The notes beneath the pieces are model-generated. The model made no database searches and was not told where the DNA came from. It saw nothing but the letters and a program-made list of their open reading frames with translations. Shown piece after piece: positions 34,238 to 43,890 of a stretch of DNA of 64,000 bases. This DNA is from Ixodes scapularis. Lineage: Eukaryota; Arthropoda; Arachnida; Ixodida; Ixodidae. The stretch covers positions 54,254,121 to 54,318,120 of the forward strand of contig NW_024609880.1 in assembly GCF_016920785.2 (NCBI RefSeq), written 5' to 3'. Both the position numbers and the translations under genes were made by a program. Numbering within the stretch: position 1 is the stretch's first letter; each line of letters begins with the position of its first letter.

Positions 34238-34980
34238 ATGCGGGTGGCTCCGGATGCATCGGCAGCAGTTCCTAAGTTCACGGGGCTTGAGGGTGACATC
34301 GTGCAGCCAACGAGTCGATCACGAAATTCATCCAGGTCGCCGAGTTGGCAAGATGGGACGACGACGAGAAAATCAATGTAGCGAAGCTCAAGTTGTCGGG
34401 AACCGCGCGCGATTGGTAGCAGTCAACGGGTATGGCATGCAAAGCCTGGTCTGCCTGGGAGGCCGCGTTTCGGGACGCGTTCGAGCGCCCACCAACCAAG
34501 ACGGAACAGTGGCGAATCATGGAGCAACGAGTCCAGAGGAAAGGCGAGTGTCATGAAACATACGTTCGCGAGAAAAAAAAAAAAAAAAAAACACTGCGTT
34601 CGTCTCGCTCGACGAAACGAAGGAAGAGATCATCACAGGACTGCTTTCGAGAGAGCTGAGTTACGCTATGCGGAATCGAACACACCACTCTGTGAACGAC
34701 CTCCTGCGTGACATAGAAAGCTACGAGCACTTTGAGAAGAACCTAGATGCGAAGTTCGCGTCAACTGGAACCTCGATACCCAAGCCATCAGCGGAGTTAC
34801 CGTCGGTGCCGCAACAGAACAAAACGGCAACACGCGGCGTCAAGTGCTACAATTGCCAAAAGCTGGAACAGTACGCGAAGAATTGTGACAAACCCCCTCG
34901 ACCACGAGTGTGCACGAGGCGCGGAGGAGAGGGCCATGGTACGGGAAACTGCCCCAAACGTGAGTCGGATGCACCACAAG
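34238..34980 (+). pseudogene. Retrotransposon gag relic with damaged zinc knuckles
   Basis: Encodes a capsid-type Gag of an LTR retrotransposon, in three frames. Recognisable pieces: KFTGLEGD at the start, FIQVAELARWDDDEKI and a KLKLSGTARDW block, AWEAAFRDAFERPPTKTEQW, YAMRNRTHHSVNDLLRDIES, then two retroviral-type zinc knuckles. In the first, CYNCQKLEQYAKNC, the usual Gly-His is Glu-Gln, so the zinc-binding His is gone. In the second, VCTRRGGEGHGTGNC, the second Cys is Arg. An A18 run at 34573-34590 breaks the frame. Not functional. Confidence 0.8.
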
Positions 34981-35290
34981 TGATCACAGTGCGTTGTGAA
35001 AACAAGAGCTGTTCGTCGGAAAGCTTCAAGCAGGTTGAAATCGAGGGAGAACCAGTGATTTCTCTTCTGGACACCGGAGCAAAAGTGAGTCTCATGAAGG
35101 CGCAGGGTGCCAAGCGTCTCGGTAAAGAAATTCAAGGCAACACCAAAGTACTAAGAGAAGTGGGCGGTGAGTGCATGTCACTGGGCGAGGTGCGTGAGAC
35201 CACGATGCGCGTTGTCGGAGACAATGTTTTCACTGAACCCGACGTGATTATAGGCACTGACATCATTGACCGCCCTCACCTTGTACTGAT
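34981..35290 (+). pseudogene. Retrotransposon aspartic protease domain relic
   Basis: Continues the frame of the zinc knuckles. The active-site motif LLDTGAKVSLM is intact at 35065-35097 and GTDIID near 35254 fits the C-terminal half of a retropepsin. The frame then runs into unrelated sequence at about 35290, where the middle of pol has been deleted. Confidence 0.75.
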
Positions 35291-35298
35291 CAGGAAGC

Positions 35299-36180
35299 AT
35301 GGACAAACTGCAGAAGGTACAAGAAGACATCAACAGCACTGTCAGCAAAACAACAGGCAGTTCCCTATTTGAGCTTTTGTATGGATTTGTGCCAGCATTA
35401 GGAAACAACCTCCAAGAACTGGTCCCACCTGACGCAGAACACCAACGGAGTGTCCCCGATCTGCGGGAGGAAGCCAGGCAGGCGATTCTGGATTCTCAGA
35501 CTACAGTGCTAAACGACGGTATGGCCAGAAACACTGTGACGCGCTACACCAGGGGTGGCCAAGCTGCGGCTCGCGAGCCGCATGCGGCTTTTCGGGTGTT
35601 AAAGTGAGGCTCGTGGCTCCCTCCCCTTCCCCCCCCCCCCCCCCTTCCCACACACACGCACTGTGCCGCCTCCCTCCCGCTCACACGAACACTTCTCCAA
35701 ACAGAAAAGCGAAACGCGTTTTAAATCAAAACACAGGTTGCGGTTTGGTAGTATTCTGCTATTGCTACCTTACGTACAGTTGGACTGCTTTTGACTCGGA
35801 CAGATTGAAAGTAAGCCGAGTTTCATTTATTGCTCTCAAATCTAAACAAAAGTTCGCCCCCCCCCCCCCCCCCCTCCCCCCGCGGCTCTTGGAAGTTTTA
35901 AGGTTTTGTTTGCGGCTCTTAGGACCGGTCAGCCTGGCTACCCCTGCGCTACACTATGCAGTAGGTGACGTGGTGGTGGTGAAACGAGCACCTGTTTCCA
36001 CTGGAGAGTCCTCCAAGCTGCAGACTAAGTACCGAGGACCCTAAATGGTTGTAAAGGTACTTCCATTGGATACCTACCCCGTAAGCAACGTGCCTGCCGA
36101 ACATCCAAGAAACAGCCAGTACACGACATCAGCCCATGCGAGTCAACTGAAGCTGCCTAAACTGGCCTCAGAATAGGAAG
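35299..36180 (+). pseudogene. Integrase C-terminal relic, split by a hAT insertion
   Basis: LQKVQEDINSTVSKTTGSS then FELLYGFVPALG is the conserved tail of the Ty3-type integrase core. The C-terminal domain follows (VGDVVVVKRAPVS, KYRGP, SNVPAEHP). The hAT element at 35550-35946 splits it. Excising the element and one 8-bp copy restores the order HCDALH/YAVGD, with one earlier frameshift at about 35515. The pol frame ends near 36175. Confidence 0.75.
35550..35946. mobile_element. hAT-type non-autonomous element inside pol
   Basis: Ends CAGGGGTGGCCAAGCTG (left) and, in reverse complement, CAGGGGTAGCCAGGCTG (right). A perfect 8-bp duplication CGCTACAC flanks it (35542-35549 and 35947-35954). 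The empty site is known because the integrase reading continues across it. The 397-bp interior has C runs and GCGGCTC motifs and no transposase. CAGGGGTGGCC ends are typical of the hAT superfamily. Confidence 0.93.
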
Positions 36181-36359
36181 CTTCAATCGAGTGTTCAGGC
36201 GGCCACACCGGCATGGACAGTGATGGACAAACGGTTAACCCTTCTGTGAAAAAGCAAGTGACAGGGACCAACCAAGTAGTCCCCGGTGTACCTTGCGTCA
36301 GTCAAAACGCGCAAAGCGTGAACCTGTGTGGTCAAAGGACTACGTTAACTGAGGAGAGT

Positions 36360-36454
36360 TAAAGGAGCAGGATGGCCGAGTGTTAGCGTCAGCATTAGCT
36401 TAATGGGCATCACTCACATCATCTTTTAGAATATCCACCATATTCTGTACCTAC
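36360..36454 (+). repeat. LTR segment, left of the MITE composite
   Basis: GGATGGCCGAGTGTTAGCGT follows the end of pol and leads into TATCCACCATATTCTGTACC, where the MITE composite enters. Taken with 37857-37975 it looks like one LTR. The assignment rests on position after pol and on the polyadenylation signal. Confidence 0.5.
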
Positions 36455-37128
36455 AGGTGTATCCACACGACGGACCGGGCCGCGGACCGATTGATCACGT
36501 GATGCGCGGCCCGCGGGCCGCCCGGCTACAATGAGCATCCGCACGGCGGACCAAAAGGGCAGACGACAGAGTGAACGGGCCGGTCTAACCCTCGACCTCA
36601 CAGCTCCACCAAACGCATGCAGCGAGCTGCTTTGAGGCTATTTGTAAGGAGCCAAGATGGAGGTTGAACGAAAGAGACATTTGGTTGCGGTGGCCCTGGC
36701 GTTGACTATTGAGGACGAGGAGCACTTAACTGAATCGAAAAGGGCATGCATCTATTGTCCCACACAGCGGGGAATTGCTCGACGAGCGCGATGCAGTAAA
36801 CAGTTGCATCGTCGTAACATGCCGCCATCGTCGCGCAACAAAAGGTTCGTCTTTTTCGTCTTCAACAGTTGGCGCCAAAAGAACACGACTTTGGATTTAG
36901 ATTCCAATTCAAACAACAAAAGTCAGCTTGTTGCCAGACTTAGCACTTCAATTATACTAAAAACGCCGCGGTCCGCCGCCAAGGTCCGGGCGAGAAAAGG
37001 CGCTTGGCATTTCTCACAAGCGCGGGCCGCGGACCGCCGGCGGACCTCGAAAACCGGTGACGTAAGATCACGTGATGCGCGGCCCGCGGACCAAAAGAGC
37101 AATTTGGTCCGTCGTGTGGATACACCTT
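36455..37128 (+). mobile_element. Harbinger-like MITE A (674 bp)
   Basis: Terminal inverted repeats AGGTGTATCCACACGACGGA (left) and GTCCGTCGTGTGGATACACC (right) with GC-rich subtermini (CGCGGCCCGCGGGCC). A 40-codon patch from 36657 (MEVERKRHLVAVALALTIED) resembles the start of a PIF/Harbinger-type transposase and then decays. Its mirror copy B lies immediately to the right. The superfamily call is inference from that patch and the 3-bp-type flanks. Confidence 0.75.
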
Positions 37129-37130
37129 AA

Positions 37131-37250
37131 TAAGGTGTATCCACACGACGGACCAAAATGCTCTTTTGGTCCGCGGGCCGCGCATCACGTTAAGGTGTAT
37201 CCACACGACGGACCAAAATGCTCTTTTGGTCCGCGGGCCGCGCATCACGT
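37131..37250 (+). repeat. 60-bp direct duplication of the MITE terminus
   Basis: TAAGGTGTATCCACACGACG... to CGCATCACGT occurs twice in tandem (37131-37190 and 37191-37250), identical by eye. The second copy is the real end of MITE B. The short inverted arms GGACCAAAA / TTTTGGTCC sit in each unit. Confidence 0.9.
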
Positions 37251-37856
37251 GGTATTACGTCACCGCTTTTCGAGGTCCGCCGGCGGTCCGCGGCCCGCGC
37301 TTGTGAGAAATGCCAAGCGCTTTTTTCGCCCGGACCTTGGCGGCGGACCGCGGCGTTTTTAGTATAATTGAAGTGCTAAGTCTGGCAACAAGCTGACTTT
37401 TGTTGTTTGGATTGGAATCCAAATCCAAAGTCGTTTTCTTTTGGCGCCAACTGTTGAAGACGAAGAAGACGAACTTTTTGTTGTGCGACGATGGAACTTT
37501 TTACTTCATCGCGCTCGTGGAGCAATTCCCCGCTCTGTGGGACAATATTCGCGACGACTACTCAAATAATCATCTAAAGATGTCCCCGTGCCTTTTTCGC
37601 TTCACTTACGCCAGGGCCACCGCGGCCAAACGTCTCTCTCGTTCAACCCCCATCTTGGCTCCTTACAAATAGCCTCAAAGCAGCTCGCTGCATGCGTTTG
37701 GCCGAGCTGTGAGGTCGAGGGTTAGACCGGCCCGTTCGCTCTGTCGTCTGCTCTTTTGGTCCGCCGTGTGGATGCTCATTGCAGCCGGGCGGCCCACGGG
37801 CCGCGCATCACGTGATCAATCGGTCCGCGGCCCGGTCCGTCGTGTGGATACACCTT
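37192..37856 (-). mobile_element. Harbinger-like MITE B, inverted relative of MITE A
   Basis: On the minus strand it repeats MITE A from the GTGTATCC end through GTTAGACCGGCCCGTTC and GCTGCTTTGAGGCTATTTGT to the other end. It differs in the middle (37560-37640), where it has CATCTTTAGATGATTATTTG that A lacks, so the two are separate family members rather than a simple fold-back of one copy. The composite A-plus-B is flanked by TAC on both sides (36452-36454; 37857-37859). Confidence 0.75.
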
Positions 37857-37975
37857 TACCGAGACCATCGAGGCGGTCGGATGGGTATGCGTCTCGCACC
37901 CGAGTTTTCCGAGTTTGTATCAATGTACGTTATCATAAGTGTTCTTAAATAAACCACCCAGTTTTTTTTATTACA
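37857..37975 (+). repeat. LTR segment, right of the MITE composite, with polyA signal
   Basis: CCGAGTTTTCCGAGTTTGTA, CAATGTACGTTATCATAAG and TTCTTAAATAAACCACCC form an LTR-like end with AATAAA at 37947. Confidence 0.5.
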
Positions 37976-38165
37976 CGAGGGTGCGCAAAGCCAAAAGAAA
38001 AGCCTGCTCTTCGGTACGATCATTTTAGAAAGGGCTGACTATTTCATACCTCTATCCCTTCGAAAGCTCTCCGCCTTTCACCGTGATGCATTCGCGGTAA
38101 CGAAGCACATCAGCTCAACCCAGCTCACGCATTGGACACGAGCACTGTGTCACTGGGACGTAAAA

Positions 38166-38400
38166 GGTGCGTTCATAAAGTTCGTTTATTGTCATGGAAG
38201 GAATACAAAATTCAGCAATCGGGTAGAAGTTTAGTCTTTCTCTACGTATTTTCCACACAGTCACGCACTTTTGCCAGCGATGGACAACCTATCGGAGGTC
38301 ACTGTTACAGAGCTCCTTGTTTTGAGTGTTCGCAACTTTCAGCCATGGTGGTACCGCGGTGTGAGAATCGCGCTCTCTAGCTCCTGGATGATCGGCTTCG
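38166..38400 (-). mobile_element. Mariner-like transposon 3' end (fragment)
   Basis: The minus strand reads a C-terminal-like HRWQKCVTVW, then a non-coding stretch and an end CGAACTTTATGAACGCACC (38187-38167), which has the form of a mariner terminal repeat. A HRW.KCV.. tail near the C-terminus is typical of one mariner lineage. Only about 230 bp are preserved and the reading frame is broken. Confidence 0.5.
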
Positions 38401-38830
38401 GAATAAAGGTCATTGCTTAGACCTTCGTGATGTGGAAGTATAAATTAAGGCGTTCTTATCGCTCGTATTTCACAAAAATAGAATTACTTACGCGTCGCAG
38501 GCCGAACCTTGTACAGCTAGCTGTTCCACGACGATCATCCAGATGACAGCCATTTTAGTAGGCACTAGAGCGGCCTCATTAGGCCGTGGAGGTTGTGAGT
38601 TTAGAACCGCTTCATATCAGCAATCACTTGGTCGTCGTCCTCGAAATGTTTTCAGGCTTTTTTTTTTATCACACCGGAAGCGTCTGCGCCATATAACCAC
38701 AGTGTCATAAACAGAGGCGTTGTTCCCGAACACCGCCACCAGCTCGGTATGAATCCCCATTGACATTGTTCCCCTTGAAATGAGAAAACGGATCACTGCA
38801 CGCTTCGACTTTCTCGACGGGAGGTGGCAT
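38401..38830. other. Intergenic DNA, possible SINE head
   Basis: CACTAGAGCGGCCTCATTAG and GGAGGTTGTGAGTTTAGAAC at 38563-38612 resemble an A-box/B-box pair of a tRNA-derived SINE, diverged. The rest is unremarkable. Confidence 0.3.
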
Positions 38831-38832
38831 TT

Positions 38833-39257
38833 TTAATGCGAAAGCATTAACTGTCCCATGCAGCGAACCGGCGTTATCAGAGCTGAAGCCGCGAAAAACG
38901 GCACCTAAATTTCCCTTTCCCATGGAGCGAAGCCGGCGTTGTCTGTAGCAGCGAAACTAGCAATAAATTCTCATTGGCTGAAGCGCGTCACATCAGATGC
39001 TTGGTCGTTGAAGCCGGCGGGGCCGCTCAAGGTCAAAGCGAATGCGCCTCAGAAATAAAACACACAAAAAAGCACAGCAACGCAGACGCATCGTCACGGA
39101 AGCCATGGAGCCGGTGGGGGCGCCACGCCTGCGCAGTCCGGGGGGGGGGGGGGGGGGGGGCGTGCGTGATGACGCTGCTGGAGCGCAGTGTGAAAAGGAA
39201 GACGTGGCGCGCTGCTTGCAGGAATGCGCTGCGTGAAGGAATGCTTTCGCATTCTTA
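38833..39257. mobile_element. DNA element with TGCGAAAGCATT ends
   Basis: Left end TTAATGCGAAAGCATTAACT and right end GGAATGCTTTCGCATTCTTA are inverted; the ends are themselves palindromic. The interior has CCCATGCAGCGAACCGGCGT and a diverged second copy (CCCATGGAGCGAAGCCGGCG), and a G run at 39139-39160. No transposase. Confidence 0.65.
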
Positions 39258-39734
39258 CACGTAGGCAGCCTTTAGTGTCTTTTCAGGTTTTTGTTTCGAC
39301 GCCCTGGTGGCGTTCTGCGACACTATAGCACGCTATCTCACAAGATATCTGCGTTGAGCAGAAAGGCATGGTACGTGGTTTTAGAAAGTGACTCTTATGC
39401 ACGAGTCCTTGTACATGCAAAGGCACATTGCTGAGCTGGGCTCACGCGCCTTGATGCCTTTGTTCAGTGTCCTAGAACTGGGAGGTATGTCTACCGCATC
39501 GGCATCTCCATATGAGCTGGGTGTCGAGTGGCCCAGTTCGGACGCAGGGGCCTGGAGTGGCGCTGCCAGTCACAGCGGGGCCAGGAGGCCGGTCGGGCAG
39601 CGATTATCGAGGCTGGCTTGGGGCGTGTTGGTGTGACCATTTCTTCTTTCTTTTGCGTTGCGTCTGAAGCGATACAATATTGTGTGGCTGCTAGCGGTGC
39701 CGAAAAGACAAGGGACTCACAACAATATCAAATA

Positions 39735-39930
39735 CGGCGAAGAAAAATACGGCGCGGTGCTGTTTTGTGCCGGAGTGCAACGTGGGTTACAACAAATGGA
39801 ATTAGAAAGACTCCTTGCTTCGGACTCCGAACGACGTGTCTCTATTCACGGAATAGGATCCTCTAATTTCAAGGAAAAAAAATTGATTGTACAGAGACGA
39901 AGAAAAAGAAGTTTAAGAAGAATGCGTGAC
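39735..39930 (+). pseudogene. Possible THAP-type zinc-finger relic
   Basis: One frame reads CCFVPECNVGYNKWN followed by a stop and then KDSLLRTPNDVSLF, which recalls the first strand of THAP (C2CH) domains of P-element-like transposases and their host relatives. The two cysteines are visible; the downstream C..H pair is not. A weak call on about 45 codons. Confidence 0.3.
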
Positions 39931-39940
39931 ATGGTGTGGC

Positions 39941-40232
39941 ATGTCAGGAAGCTACGTTCTCAAAGTGGGTTATGGGTCTTCAATGAAGACAGCAGTTGAA
40001 GTTGCTCCATTTAACTTGCCAGCCTTTGTATTTATTTTCATATAATGCATTCTCACTAGATGAAATCAATTCAGACATTTCCCGGTATGTCAGAGGAAGC
40101 TACGTTCTCAGAGTGAGATAAGGGTCTTCACTAAAGACAGCAGTTGAAGTTGCTTCATTTATCTTGCCAGTCATTGTGTTTATTTTTATATAATGATTGC
40201 ACACTAGATAAAATCAATTCAAATATTTCCCG
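39941..40232 (+). repeat. 146-bp tandem duplication
   Basis: ATGTCAGGAAGCTACGTTCT at 39941 recurs as ATGTCAGAGGAAGCTACGTT at 40087. AAGACAGCAGTTGAAGTTGC, CTTGCCAG and TTTCCCGGT also recur in order. About 10% diverged by eye. Confidence 0.85.
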
Positions 40233-40921
40233 GTCTACTAGCTTTGGCTGAGAATGCAGAAGTAAAAAAAAAGCTCGCTTTCATTTATCCATACTATAAA
40301 AAAAAGTATTAACACCAGAACAAAAACTAGGTATTTAAAGGCCTGCAAAATGTGCGGCTCTTTTTAATAAATAATTTAAAGAGCTTTGACAACAAGGTGG
40401 AGAGAAAAGCATCGCATATGATATCATACTCAAACTTCGCTTTCCTTATGATGGTGTGAAAGGTGAAATAGGCACTCATCCTTCTATATGAACAGAACAA
40501 GAAAAAATAATTAAAGAAGCCAGACTATAAGTAATTGACCGCTCCCGAACGGCATTTGCGCTTTAAATATAAGCCTCTGCGAATCGCGCAAGTAACACTT
40601 TTTCACAGGGATGTTAGATAGGATGGAACTTATTCTTTCTCACAACTGAGCAAACGAAAACAGACGAAGAATGCGACCATTTTCACGCCGAATAAAGCAT
40701 CTCTGCTACGACCGCCACGCCTCTGCCAGCCGTCAGATGGCCGCGCTCTGCCCCACAGCGCCCTCGCCGGCGTGCTTGCACATCGCGACACGCTCCGGGC
40801 CGCCGGACCGGCCACACCTCCCCATTCTAGTACACACTACCTTTGTCTTTACCGCAGACATTTGTGAGATGGCGATGGATGGAGGACAGACGATTGCAAA
40901 CAGGGCCTATAAAGGACTGTA

Positions 40922-41556
40922 TTAAAGGAGCTGTGCAACGATATTCAATTGGAATGTTTTTCTCTCTACACGAGCTTACTGGCACACCTGGGAATCAAGG
41001 ATACTCACACGCAACGCCATTGGCCAAGAGACTCCTTTGTTGCGGTGTAATTTCAAGGACAAAAGCGATCATTTTCATTCAATCTCTCCTTTGCAAAATT
41101 TGATGACGTAACTCGGGGATCGCAGTACACCCAAGTGACGATATTTGAATGCGGTTCATAGATTGGACCCGAGCATTGCGCGGGCACTCGAATTGGGCTC
41201 GTGACAATTGCTAGCTCGAGAAGCATTCGGGTTGTGACCCGTGTCCAATCGCTGCAACGACGACAACAGCCGAGCCATAACAATGTCTGGAACTCAGCGC
41301 GTGTCCTGCGCTTTGCCAACTCCAGCGCGTGGCTATGATCTACTTTGGCGGCATATAATCGGTTCCAGATCACGTGGCCGCTTGTTCTGGCTGCAAGTTG
41401 AGGGGGTGAACGCTGCTCGTTTTTCTTTAATTTTTTTCTTGAACTTGTATTGCGTGGGGTGAAGAACGAACGCGTGTTTCATAGGTCATTAGCGTTATGG
41501 ATCCGCTTTAAGCGGTATTTGCGCTAAGTACAAAAATTGTTGCGTCGCACCTTTAA
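40922..41556 (+). mobile_element. Repeat family A, copy 2 (best preserved ends)
   Basis: TTAAAGGAGCTGTGCAACGA at the left and ATTGTTGCGTCGCACCTTTA at the right form imperfect inverted ends with TTAA at both tips. Internal blocks match copies 1 and 3. 635 bp, no transposase frame. Confidence 0.82.
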
Positions 41557-41562
41557 GGTGGC

Positions 41563-41790
41563 GATGCAAGCGAGTTGGTTCATGACTTCTGAAATTGGAA
41601 AACAGCGCGCAAAAAGACGAAGACGACGAAAGAAGAGCCCAGGACAAGCGCTGACTATCAACTGAAGTTTTAACTGACTATCAACTGAAGCCGTTTTTAA
41701 TAAAACTTCAGTTGATAGTCAGCGCTTGTCCTGTGCTCTTCTCTCGTCGTCTTCGTCTTTTTGCGCGCTGTTTTCCAATTTCAAAACTAT
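41563..41790. repeat. Penelope-type pseudo-LTR in inverted arrangement
   Basis: GCGAGTTGGTTCATGACTTC, GGAAAACAGCGCGCAAAAAG and CAGGACAAGCGCTGACTATC on the left are mirrored by GATAGTCAGCGCTTGTCCTG and CTTTTTGCGCGCTGTTTTCC on the right. The unit CAGTTGA.AGTCAGCGCTTGT also ends the Penelope-like element at 59520-59540. A short direct duplication TAACTGACTATCAACTGAAG sits at the centre. Confidence 0.75.
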
Positions 41791-42069
41791 AATGGACGCC
41801 ATGTCTCTGCTCGTGCTGGCAAGTGTGTACATTTAAAAGCCTTCCAATGCTACGTTCACGCGCATGCTACACATGCTTGCACGCATAGGCCGCGCCAGTG
41901 AGGTGCCATGCTTCCAATTGGCTATACCCCACAAACTAGAAACTCCGCTTCCAGAGCGAGCTCGCTGGCTTCCGCAATGCTTTATTTGCGCGTGCCTGTA
42001 CGTTCACACTTGTCTCAGCAGGGGCAGAAAGCTCGTGCTGAAGGTGGACCTTCTAGTCTCAGCTTAACC

Positions 42070-42212
42070 CCTGCCCGCTTCGGTCTGGACAAGCATCGTA
42101 TCGGCATGCGGTCGTGTATCACTACTGCGTAATGCACGTTAAAGACCCCAGGCTAGCGGTTGTACCGCACTGGCTAAATTGCTCATCTACAGCTGGGAGA
42201 CTCGTCGCCCGT
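42070..42212 (+). repeat. SINE tail copy
   Basis: CTTCGGTCTGGACAAGCATC, GTGTATCACTACTGCGTAAT, GCACGTTAAAGACCCCAGGC and CTCATCTACAGCTGGGAGAC match the 23.1-kb SINE in order. The tRNA-like head is missing. A C run follows at 42241-42263. Confidence 0.7.
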
Positions 42213-42489
42213 TGAGGCAGACCAAGTTCTAGACTGTATACCCCCCCCCCCCCCCCCCCCCCCTTTTTTAGTCTCAGCTTAAAATGAAGTATTTAGAGGG
42301 ACGCGGGCTCGTGTGCATGCTTGTTTTGTTCAACTTTTTTTTTTCATTTTTGGTGCCAATAATACGAAATTTCTGAACGCCCCTCGTACACGCTCGTCAA
42401 CATCAGTCCGTCGACGAACATTTGAATTCGCGTTCGTGGCTAATGAGTTCGCTGTCAGCACTTACTATCACTTGCGAATGACAACTTAC

Positions 42490-43325
42490 TAATCTTGTGC
42501 GAATAGTGGATATTGAGTTCGAAGCGAATTCGAAGCGAATAGTGGTTTTGGCCGTATAATTTCGATTCGAATATCGAATAGTTTTTTTCCACGCCTTTCA
42601 CTATCATTGCAAAATGCTTAGACGAAAACCCAGCTAAACCTGGGAAGGTTATTCCACTTGTTCGTTTTATAAGCCAAGTATATTCTATATTTATGAGCTG
42701 CGGCCTCAGAAGGTCTGGTTGTCTTGGGATGGCAAGTAAACGACGGATTTGACATAAAATGAATCCTATAAAGATGGCCAACTATACCAATTGAGTGAAT
42801 TTACAAATCTTTCTGTATAAAATGTTCTTTCTTTAATCTCAAGTTAGAAAAGAATGAATCGCGCATGATGAACACAGGCTGTAAAAGCATCTCTGCATAA
42901 AAGAGTATATTCTTGCATAGAAGTTTAATTTTGAAACTTTTATCACAATGTAGATATACATCATTCACAAAGTTTTCATTTATTTTCAAATACAGTTGGC
43001 TCGGGTGCACCATCCCGCTTTGAATGTATGCTTTTCTTCCAATCACGCTATTACGATATTGTTTATCGCGGCGGGCTACCCCGTTAAGTGTGCTTCTTAC
43101 CGAGCACCAATGTAATACGGAGAAGCAACACCCGCGAAGCTCACTTTTGCGGGTTTCGCTTCTCCGCAGTGCACCGGTGCTTGGTAAGAAGGGCACTCAA
43201 CGGGGCTAACCGGTCGCAATCAACACTTTGAAAAACGCGAATAGTGCACTTCTTTTCGAAGCGAATATCGAATAGTGTATTATTCGGAACTACTATTCGA
43301 AATTTCGAATATTCGCACAACCCTA
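42490..43325. mobile_element. hAT-type element with TTCGAA ends, related to the 13.5-kb element
   Basis: Left end TAATCTTGTGCGAATAG and right end (reverse complement) TAGGGTTGTGCGAATA are flanked by a perfect 8-bp duplication CAACTTAC (42482-42489; 43326-43333). The subterminal regions are rich in TTCGAAGCGAAT and ATTCGAA. The TAGGG.TGT.GCGAA end sequence resembles the element at 13457-15886. The 836-bp body has no transposase and hosts a fold-back MITE. Confidence 0.9.
43072..43209. mobile_element. Fold-back MITE nested in the hAT element
   Basis: GGCTACCCCGTTAAGTGTGC, TTCTTACCGAGCACC and CGGAGAAGCAACACCCGC on the left face GCGGGTTTCGCTTCTCCG, GGTGCTTGGTAAGAAGGGCA and CTCAACGGGGCTAACC on the right. 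The stem is about 65 bp. Confidence 0.85.
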
Positions 43326-43333
43326 CAACTTAC

Positions 43334-43750
43334 AAGCTCCAGGGTGAGCTTGAAAAGCATGGTGGAAGCTTGGAGTTCTCTCATCCGGTGCCTAAGCACG
43401 TCACGACCACTCATTTTGCTTTATAGTTGAGGATTAAAGATAATGAGGAAGAAGTTGAAAAATCATTTCATAGTCCCTTTAATCTAGTCACAGGGATGTG
43501 GCCTTCACAAAAGAGACGCCGACAGGCTATCGCATTTCGACCGAGTCTGCAGCGCATCATCAGACGAACGCAGCCCGTTTTTTCACTCTTGTGGAACAAG
43601 TTCAAAGTGTATGTGTGAATAAGGAGCTTGAACCAGAGCGGACTGCCATTTAGAAAACACGTCTCGAAATGCGCTGTTCAGAAATCTGTGGAACTCTTCT
43701 TAAGTGGCTCACGAATATTTTCTTTCTTCTTTTTTCTTATTTTTTTTTTT
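43334..43750. other. Intergenic DNA with no recognised feature
   Basis: No supported gene. The T-rich run at 43715-43750 leads into the SINE. Confidence 0.4.
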
Positions 43751-43890
43751 GCGCAGTGGTTGAGCGTCGGGCTGACAACCTTGGGCTCCCGAGTTCGAAT
43801 CCTTTCGCGGTTCGTTCAGAATTTTGTTCCTTCTCAATTTATTGCATACGTACGCAAGGAGCGGTCCCCCACGCGGTGGAACCGGAGGAA
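43751..43890 (+). repeat. tRNA-derived SINE with clear A- and B-box
   Basis: GCGCAGTGGTTGAGCGTCGG gives an A-box-like start and GAGTTCGAATCC (43791-43802) is a near-perfect B-box at tRNA spacing. The cloverleaf does not close and there is no discriminator/CCA context, so it is a SINE head. The downstream body (CACGCGGTGGAACCGGAGG) is unlike the 23.1-kb family. Confidence 0.65.

Larger units (their letters stand above)
34150..37975 (+). mobile_element. Broken Ty3-like LTR retrotransposon with nested insertions
   Basis: In order: gag relic, protease, an internal deletion that removes reverse transcriptase, RNase H and the first part of integrase, the integrase C-terminus, and an LTR-like 3' segment ending near a polyadenylation signal (TTAAATAAACC at 37945). 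It hosts a hAT element (35550-35946) and a composite of Harbinger-like MITEs (36455-37856). No 5' LTR copy is visible upstream of gag. The outer boundaries are estimates. Confidence 0.8.

Noticed and set aside
43751..43825. Possible functional tRNA gene
   Set aside because: A- and B-box are present but acceptor and other stems do not pair, and a T run precedes it, as for a SINE head.
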